NCBI GenBank assembly: GCA_021647445.1
Contig: JAKIUS010000025.1
Location: 1 to 10,181, forward strand
DNA from: Geopsychrobacter sp.
GTDB taxonomy: Bacteria > Desulfobacterota > Desulfuromonadia > Desulfuromonadales > Geopsychrobacteraceae
Direction of reading: 5' to 3'
Length of the DNA stretch: 10,181 nt
Positions 6,028-10,181 of this stretch are shown one piece after another. The notes under the pieces were generated by a model. The model worked only from the letters and a program-made list of their open reading frames with translations, searched no databases and was not told the DNA's origin. The translations under genes were made by a program, and so were the position numbers. Each line of letters starts with the position of its first letter. Positions within the stretch are counted from its first letter, which is position 1.

Positions 6028-7122
6028 TCAATCCAGGAAGCTGTCTATTTTTTCAAAATCGAGACGTTGTTCGGCAAGCATCTTAATAAGTTCAATCTTT
6101 TCAACATCTTCGGCAACAACCTTTGAAACATCTTCTTTGACCATTTCAAAGACCGTGGTTGATGTCCGTCCGGCACGCATATAGGGAATGCCGCTTCGTT
6201 CAATGATCCGCTGGGTAATTGCACTGATCGGACCGACACCAGGAATGATAATCCCTGTCAGCTTATCGCTGTATTCAGGCAATTGATAAAGGTTTGCCAG
6301 AGTCACAAGCAGTTCATCGCGACTGCTATTCACGATGACCAGGGTCGACTCATTGAGCAAACCAGCCACACGTTGGGTTGAAGCAGCACCGATTTGCACG
6401 TTGTGAACAATTTTTTGCGCCTCCTGATCACTACAATGCAGCTCGATATCAAGCACACCTGCTATGCGCCGCAGGGTCGGATTCGCTAGAATCGGTTGAT
6501 AATTGAACCCGCCGATAACATCGACCGAAGTATCCCCAAAGGCAAGATCAAGATAATGCAAAGTTTTATCCCGCTTCTCCGAGATAATCTTATTGACCAA
6601 CAGACTCTTAACCGGGACCTGTTCTTTCTCAAACAGGGCCATATTCATGACCGCGGCATCAACAACATTACCGAGTCCGCCGCCGGTCACCATCATCACT
6701 GGAGCAGAGGCCAATCGGGCAATCCGGGCGTTGCTGCAGCCAATCACCGAACCGACCCCGGTATGTCCGGCACCTTCAATAATCAGGAAATCATTCTCTC
6801 GCTCAAGTTTATCGATGGCGTCGGCGATACGATACAAAATCTGGTCGCGTTTAATCGTTCCATCAAGGACGCGCTTGGTATCTCCGGGATGCAGCACAAA
6901 AGGTGACATCAACGGCAAATCCCGTTCGAGTCCAAACACCTTAGCGATGAGAATCGCATCCTTATCGGCAACAAACCCCTCATGTTGCGCAGGTTTTGGA
7001 CCAATCGGTTTAATAAAACCAACCTTGCCATATTTCTTCATCGCCATGTGCATCAACGAAAGACTGGTTGTGGTCTTACCGCTGTTCTGCCCTGTTGCGG
7101 CGATAAATATTTTTCGTGCCAT
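6028..7122 (-). CDS. BioD-like P-loop ATPase with DRTGG domain (Pta N-terminal-like)
   Basis: A 364-aa protein with two recognisable parts. Residues 1 to about 205 are a dethiobiotin-synthetase-like P-loop domain, with Walker A GQNSGKTT (11-18), the acidic EGAGH (116-120) and the MVTGGGLGNVVDAA segment. Residues about 213-325 are a DRTGG-type domain, with NPTLRRIAGVLDIEL, then VQIGA, and later GIIIPGVGP. This is the arrangement found at the N-terminus of long phosphotransacetylases (COG0857), but the catalytic Pta domain is missing and the gene ends cleanly with a stop. Such stand-alone proteins may sense nucleotides or metabolites; the activity is unknown to me. The ATG at 7122 has GGAGAG about 9-11 bases upstream. 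The 184-base gap from znuB suggests its own promoter. Confidence 0.8.
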   Translation of the reverse strand: MARKIFIAATGQNSGKTTTSLSLMHMAMKKYGKVGFIKPIGPKPAQHEGFVADKDAILIAKVFGLERDLPLMSPFVLHPGDTKRVLDGTIKRDQILYRIADAIDKLERENDFLIIEGAGHTGVGSVIGCSNARIARLASAPVMMVTGGGLGNVVDAAVMNMALFEKEQVPVKSLLVNKIISEKRDKTLHYLDLAFGDTSVDVIGGFNYQPILANPTLRRIAGVLDIELHCSDQEAQKIVHNVQIGAASTQRVAGLLNESTLVIVNSSRDELLVTLANLYQLPEYSDKLTGIIIPGVGPISAITQRIIERSGIPYMRAGRTSTTVFEMVKEDVSKVVAEDVEKIELIKMLAEQRLDFEKIDSFLD

Positions 7123-7156
7123 CAGCTTTCACTCTCCACTGAATAATCCTGCTATG

Positions 7157-7256
7157 ATCATAATTGATGGTCTTGAAAATTCCCCTGAGATGGCTAAGCT
7201 AAAATTTCGCACCACAACGCCGGAGTGCGGACTTTCTGCGACGCCATCATAATTGA
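7157..7256. repeat. 11-bp direct repeat bracketing a 78-base segment with a small stem-loop
   Basis: ATCATAATTGA occurs at 7157-7167 and again at 7246-7256. The 78 bases between them include CGCAC (7208-7212) paired with GTGCG (7225-7229). This is the non-coding stretch between znuB and the BioD-like gene. The direct repeats could be a target duplication around a miniature element, and the interior reminds me of intergenic repeats in Geobacter-type genomes. No clear terminal inverted repeats are visible, and the AT-rich direct repeat could be chance. Confidence 0.35.
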
Positions 7257-7306
7257 GAACGAGTCTGCGGCGCAAGGTGCCATGTATACCGGTTGACTGC
7301 AAGCAC

Positions 7307-8095
7307 TTATTGCCGCGCCGGGATCAACTGCATTATAGCGAAAATACCGGCCGCCGCGACGACAATCGAAGGGCCGGCGGGGGTGTCGAGTTGCAAGGAG
7401 CCATAGAGCCCGCCACAAACTGCCGCAACACCGGCAATCGCGGCGAACAAGGCCATCTGTTCTGGAGAACGTGAAACACGCCGCACCGCGGCGGCAGGCA
7501 AAATAAAGAGCGAGGTAATCAAAAGCAAGCCGATCACTTTCATCATGATCGCGACCACCAGAGCCAACAGACAAGAGAATGAGAGCTGCACCAGATCAAC
7601 CGGCACACCCTCGACACGCGCAAGATCTTCATGCAGACTGATCGCCAGGAGCGGCCGCCACAGAAGAAGCAACAAACCGAGCGCAACAAACGCGCTGAGA
7701 TAGATCAAAACCAAATCCTTGTCCCCCACCGCCAGGATATCACCAAAAAGGTAGGCCAACAGATCGATACGCAATTTTTCCATAAACGCGATGGTGACTA
7801 AACCAAGCGAGAGAGCCGTGTGCGAGAGGATACCGAGCAGCGTGTCCGAGGGCAAGCGTTGCTGGCGCTGCAGAAAAAATAGCAGCACGGCAACCAGTAG
7901 GCAGACGGCCATCACCGCCAGGGTCGGATCGATCTCCAACAAAAATCCAAGGGCGACACCGAGTAAGGCCGAATGCGCGAGGGTATCACCGAAATAGGCC
8001 ATGCGCCGCCAAACGACAAAAGTCCCAAAGGGGCCAGCAACCAAAGCGACACCGATACCGGCAACAGCCGCCCGTAACATGAAATCACTGAACAT
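7307..8095 (-). CDS. znuB: Zinc ABC transporter permease ZnuB
   Basis: A 262-aa, strongly hydrophobic ABC-3 family permease with about eight membrane segments. Family landmarks include GPFGTFVVWRRMAYFGDTLA near the N-terminus, followed by HSALLGVALG, and the LITSLFILPAAAVR segment in the second half, close to the expected coupling region. It forms the inner-membrane channel of the zinc importer and pairs with ZnuC. The ATG at 8095 has AAGGA seven bases upstream and lies within the last 11 bases of znuC, so translation is probably coupled. Manganese or iron transporters share this fold, but the adjacent Zur regulator and Zur-type box point to zinc. Confidence 0.9.
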   Translation of the reverse strand: MFSDFMLRAAVAGIGVALVAGPFGTFVVWRRMAYFGDTLAHSALLGVALGFLLEIDPTLAVMAVCLLVAVLLFFLQRQQRLPSDTLLGILSHTALSLGLVTIAFMEKLRIDLLAYLFGDILAVGDKDLVLIYLSAFVALGLLLLLWRPLLAISLHEDLARVEGVPVDLVQLSFSCLLALVVAIMMKVIGLLLITSLFILPAAAVRRVSRSPEQMALFAAIAGVAAVCGGLYGSLQLDTPAGPSIVVAAAGIFAIMQLIPARQ

Positions 8096-8858
8096 GGTTC
8101 TTTCCTTCCCCTAAGGGGCAACTGCAACCCTGGTGCGGACAGTGATCATGCTGATGTTGTTGATCATGGTTGTAAATTGCCAGGTGTGGAAGAATTGCCG
8201 GACCGAAGAGTTCGAGAAATTTTTCGTCACGCTGAACCACTGCAGGGCTGCCAGTGCAACAGATATGCTGATTAAGACAGATGACACGATCGGTCGCCGC
8301 CATCACCAGGTGCAAGTCATGAGATACCATCAATACGGCACAGCCGAAACGTTTTCGAATGCGGCCAATAAGTTCAAACAGATCGACCTGACCCTGCACA
8401 TCTACACCCTGAACCGGCTCATCAAGCACCAGCAATTGCGGTCGCCGCAACAGGGCACGCCCTAACAGAACCCGCTGTAATTCACCGCCAGAAAGGTCGG
8501 CCAGACTTGAATTGAACAGGTGACCGGCACCAACCTCATCCAGCACCTCCTGCAGTTGGGTTTGTGTGTAACGGCCGGTCAATCGCATGAAGCGGGCAAC
8601 ACTCAAAGGAAAACTGCGCTCAACAATCAGCTTCTGCGGCATATAGCCGATCCTTAAATTGGGACTCTTCACCACCCTGCCAGAATCCGCAGATACCAAT
8701 CCTAGGGCAACTTTGAGCAGACTGGTCTTACCGGCACCGTTAGGCCCGATCAGGGTAATAATTTCTCCTGGATGAACGGCACAGTTGATATTTTCAAGAA
8801 TATGCCGACCTTGCCTGACCAGACAGATCGATTCTAGAGTCAACAGAGCATCAGACAT
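8085..8858 (-). CDS. znuC: Zinc ABC transporter ATP-binding protein ZnuC
   Basis: I place the start at the ATG at 8858 (257 aa, MSDALLTLES) because a GGGGG site lies 6 bases upstream. A longer frame reaches 8975, but it runs through zur and adds no ABC-like sequence. All ATPase motifs are present: Walker A GPNGAGKT (38-45), Q-loop Q75, signature LSGGE (122-126), Walker B LLVLDEP (142-148) and H-loop H180. The protein hydrolyses ATP on the cytoplasmic side of ZnuB. The last 30 residues are rich in His and Cys (HDQQHQHDHCPHQGCSC, 231-247), a probable zinc-binding tail. His-rich tails occur in other ZnuC proteins; the cysteines are less usual. It overlaps zur by 8 bases and znuB by 11. Confidence 0.92.
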   Translation of the reverse strand: MSDALLTLESICLVRQGRHILENINCAVHPGEIITLIGPNGAGKTSLLKVALGLVSADSGRVVKSPNLRIGYMPQKLIVERSFPLSVARFMRLTGRYTQTQLQEVLDEVGAGHLFNSSLADLSGGELQRVLLGRALLRRPQLLVLDEPVQGVDVQGQVDLFELIGRIRKRFGCAVLMVSHDLHLVMAATDRVICLNQHICCTGSPAVVQRDEKFLELFGPAILPHLAIYNHDQQHQHDHCPHQGCSCPLGEGKNHVQ

Positions 8859-9339
8859 CGGTTGCCCCCTGTTGTCGGCAACTGGCACAGGTTCCCATGA
8901 TCTCGACCATCTGATTTGAGGGAGTAAAGCCAGCCGTTCGCGCCCCGGCATCGATGGCACGCTCGATTCCATCATCGGTTATCTCGGCCAGGCTCTGGCA
9001 GGATTGGCAAATCAGAAATTGGCCCTGATGCGGTCGATGGGGTTGGGCACAGCCGATAAAAGCATTAAGCGATTCAAGCCGATGAATCAAACCCTGACTT
9101 TGCAAAAAGTCTAGGGCTCGATAAACGGTAGGGGGAGCGGCCCGCCCCTGTTGCTGCAATTGTTCGAGCAGAGCATAGGCGCCAACAGGCCGATGATGCT
9201 GCCAGACAAGTTCCAGAACCCGGCGGCGCATGGGCGTTAAACGCACCTGTTGCTGGCGACAGAGGGATTCTGCCCGAGCAAGAGCACTGCTAATGCAGTG
9301 CTGATGATCTGTCGGGGTACATTCAAAAGGATCTTGCAT
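8851..9339 (-). CDS. zur: Fur-family zinc uptake regulator Zur
   Basis: A 162-aa Fur-family repressor. The winged-helix domain spans about 30-95, with LTPMRRRVLELV and the recognition-helix region PPTVYRALDFLQSQGLIHRL. The dimerisation domain carries two CxxC pairs, C111/C114 and C151/C154, for structural zinc. C97, H101 and H104 lie where E. coli Zur has regulatory zinc ligands. With zinc bound it should repress zinc-uptake genes. It is the first gene of the zur-znuC-znuB unit, and the palindrome 20 bases upstream of its start suggests autoregulation. Fur, Mur or PerR are alternatives by fold alone, but the gene context makes Zur the best call. The ribosome binding site (GGGAG) is about 12 bases from the ATG, a long spacing. 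Confidence 0.9.
   Translation of the reverse strand: MQDPFECTPTDHQHCISSALARAESLCRQQQVRLTPMRRRVLELVWQHHRPVGAYALLEQLQQQGRAAPPTVYRALDFLQSQGLIHRLESLNAFIGCAQPHRPHQGQFLICQSCQSLAEITDDGIERAIDAGARTAGFTPSNQMVEIMGTCASCRQQGATDV
8865..8869 (-). promoter_or_regulatory. Ribosome binding site deciding the znuC start
   Basis: GGGGG on the minus strand lies 6 bases before the ATG at 8858, inside the 3' end of zur. It supports the 257-aa ZnuC over the longer 296-codon reading. Confidence 0.6.
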
Positions 9340-9359
9340 AATTTCAATAGGCTCCCACT

Positions 9360-9386
9360 ATGTAATGTTATAATGTAACACTACAT
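9360..9386. promoter_or_regulatory. Zur box in the zur/znuA divergent promoter region
   Basis: A 27-bp palindrome centred on 9373. The half-site ATGTAATGTTA (9360-9370) matches the reverse complement of TAACACTACAT (9376-9386) at 10 of 11 positions, and 11 of 13 pairs match over the whole site. The core resembles the proteobacterial Zur consensus (ATGTTATAnTATAACAT). A TATAAT hexamer (9369-9374, plus strand) lies inside it, so binding would block a znuA promoter. It is 20 bases from the zur start codon and 57 from the likely znuA start, so it can control both directions. Confidence 0.8.
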
Positions 9387-9443
9387 GACCAACTTCGGTT
9401 TGTCTCATTCTTTTTAACCCTCTCCCTTATGGATTTTATCCTT

Positions 9444-10181
9444 ATGCGTCTTTTGCTCTTTATCTGCTGCTTGTTGATCACCGCACCCGCTTTTGCCGCA
9501 CCCAAGGTTGTTGTCAGCATTACACCAATTCATGCTCTAACCCGTGCACTGACGAAGGGGATAACCAAACCCCACCTGTTGCTCCCTCAGGCAGGAAGTC
9601 CGCACAGCGGTAGCTTGCGCCCCTCTCAGGCAAAGGCTTTGGCCTCTGCAGACCTGCTCATCTGGGTCGGTCCGGAACTAGAGAGTTTCCTTAGCCAACC
9701 GATATTACGCCTGGTAAAGCCTCAGGCCAGAATGCAATTACTTACTCTTAAAAAACTGAACCTGCTCAAACAGCGCAAAGGTGGTTTCTGGGATGAAGAT
9801 CAGCATGGAGATACCGAGGAGACGCATCATTTCAACCCGCATATCTGGTTATCTCCACAGAATGCCAGCCTGATTTCAGCCGCGATTACAGAACGACTGA
9901 TTCAACTTGATCCGCAAAACGAGGCGTCATATAAAATAAACCTACAGAACTTGCAGCTTAAAATTGCGCAATTTTCACACCAGTTAAAGGAACGCTTAAA
10001 ACCGATCCAAAAGATCCCTTATCCTGTCTTCCACGATGCGTACCCCTACTTCGAAAAAGCCTTTGCATTAAACGCCTTGGGCTCAATCCGCGTTTCAGCC
10101 GATCGGCCGCCGGGGGCAGCGCGTCTGACACGAATTCAACAGAAAATAGCCACCAGCCAGGCAGTCTGCCTGTTCAGTGAG
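9444..10181 (+). CDS. znuA: Zinc ABC transporter periplasmic binding protein ZnuA (C-terminus beyond right edge)
   Basis: 246 codons are present, with no stop before the edge. The protein starts MRLLLFICCLLITAPAFA, a signal peptide with likely cleavage at FA|AP. I chose 9444 because its n-region is typical and a weak GGA precedes it; an in-frame ATG at 9429 adds five residues and has only pyrimidines upstream. It is a cluster A-I (ZnuA/TroA-type) solute-binding protein. Likely zinc-binding histidines are H54 (GSPHSGSLRPS), H133 (NPHIWLSP) and H197 (VFHDAY). The usual His-rich loop before the second histidine is short here (DEDQHGDTEETHH, 117-129). It delivers periplasmic zinc to ZnuB and is divergent from zur-znuCB across the shared Zur box. 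Confidence 0.9.
   Translation, partial: MRLLLFICCLLITAPAFAAPKVVVSITPIHALTRALTKGITKPHLLLPQAGSPHSGSLRPSQAKALASADLLIWVGPELESFLSQPILRLVKPQARMQLLTLKKLNLLKQRKGGFWDEDQHGDTEETHHFNPHIWLSPQNASLISAAITERLIQLDPQNEASYKINLQNLQLKIAQFSHQLKERLKPIQKIPYPVFHDAYPYFEKAFALNALGSIRVSADRPPGAARLTRIQQKIATSQAVCLFSE

Noticed and set aside
6593..7252. 219-codon plus-strand open frame opposite the BioD-like gene
   Set aside because: The opposite strand encodes a clear P-loop/DRTGG protein over the same bases. The plus-strand product is rich in Ser/Thr/Ile/Pro and matches nothing I know.
7194..7574. 126-codon minus-strand open frame ending in ALWCEILA
   Set aside because: Most of it lies antiparallel or out of frame within znuB, with low-complexity Arg/Gly/Cys content. 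Only its last 18 codons lie in the intergenic repeat region.
8859..8975. 39-codon N-terminal extension of ZnuC
   Set aside because: It overlaps zur in another frame, adds no ABC-like sequence, and the ATG at 8858 has a GGGGG ribosome binding site directly upstream.

Overview
The window looks like chromosomal DNA of a Gram-negative bacterium, most likely from the Desulfuromonadales/Geobacter group (Desulfobacterota). This rests on a FadL-type outer-membrane porin, a Zur/Znu zinc-uptake locus, and two small paralogous proteins that resemble a family I associate with Geobacter relatives (GSU3473-like). The taxonomic call is an inference. There are no rRNA or tRNA genes, CRISPR arrays or complete insertion sequences.

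Region 1 (1-3303). The N-terminal part of a FadL-family porin gene runs off the left edge on the minus strand. A 264-base divergent intergenic region follows, carrying a strong 19-bp-arm stem-loop (308-374) and a short perfect palindrome (410-422). Next, on the plus strand, come a cardiolipin synthase (533-1966) and a protein of the sn-glycerol-1-phosphate dehydrogenase family (2053-3303). Both plus-strand enzymes act on phosphoglycerol chemistry, so the pair may be a lipid-related unit.

Region 2 (3377-7122, all minus strand). In transcription order this holds a stand-alone BioD-like P-loop/DRTGG protein, a 65-aa small protein, a DEDDh 3'-5' exonuclease (DNA polymerase III epsilon-like), a SprT-like zinc metalloprotease, an RlmI/YccW-like SAM methyltransferase without a PUA domain, and a second small protein (66 aa) that is a paralog of the first. 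The exonuclease, SprT and methyltransferase genes overlap one another and are probably translationally coupled. The last small gene has its own promoter-like sequence.

Region 3 (7123-7306). A 184-base intergenic stretch contains an 11-bp perfect direct repeat bracketing a 78-base segment with a small stem-loop. It may be a dispersed intergenic repeat or a miniature element.

Region 4 (7307-10181). This is a complete-looking zinc-uptake locus. zur, znuC and znuB overlap on the minus strand and are divergent from znuA on the plus strand, which is cut by the right edge. A near-perfect 27-bp palindrome matching the Zur-box pattern sits between zur and znuA and can serve both directions. When zinc is sufficient, Zur should bind this box and shut off its own operon and znuA. 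When zinc is scarce, ZnuA captures periplasmic zinc and ZnuB/ZnuC import it.

Most of the window is ordinary, well-recognised genes. The parts most worth a second look are the paralogous small-protein pair flanking the exonuclease/SprT/methyltransferase cluster, the cls-G1P dehydrogenase pair, the two intergenic repeat candidates, and the His/Cys-rich tail of ZnuC.
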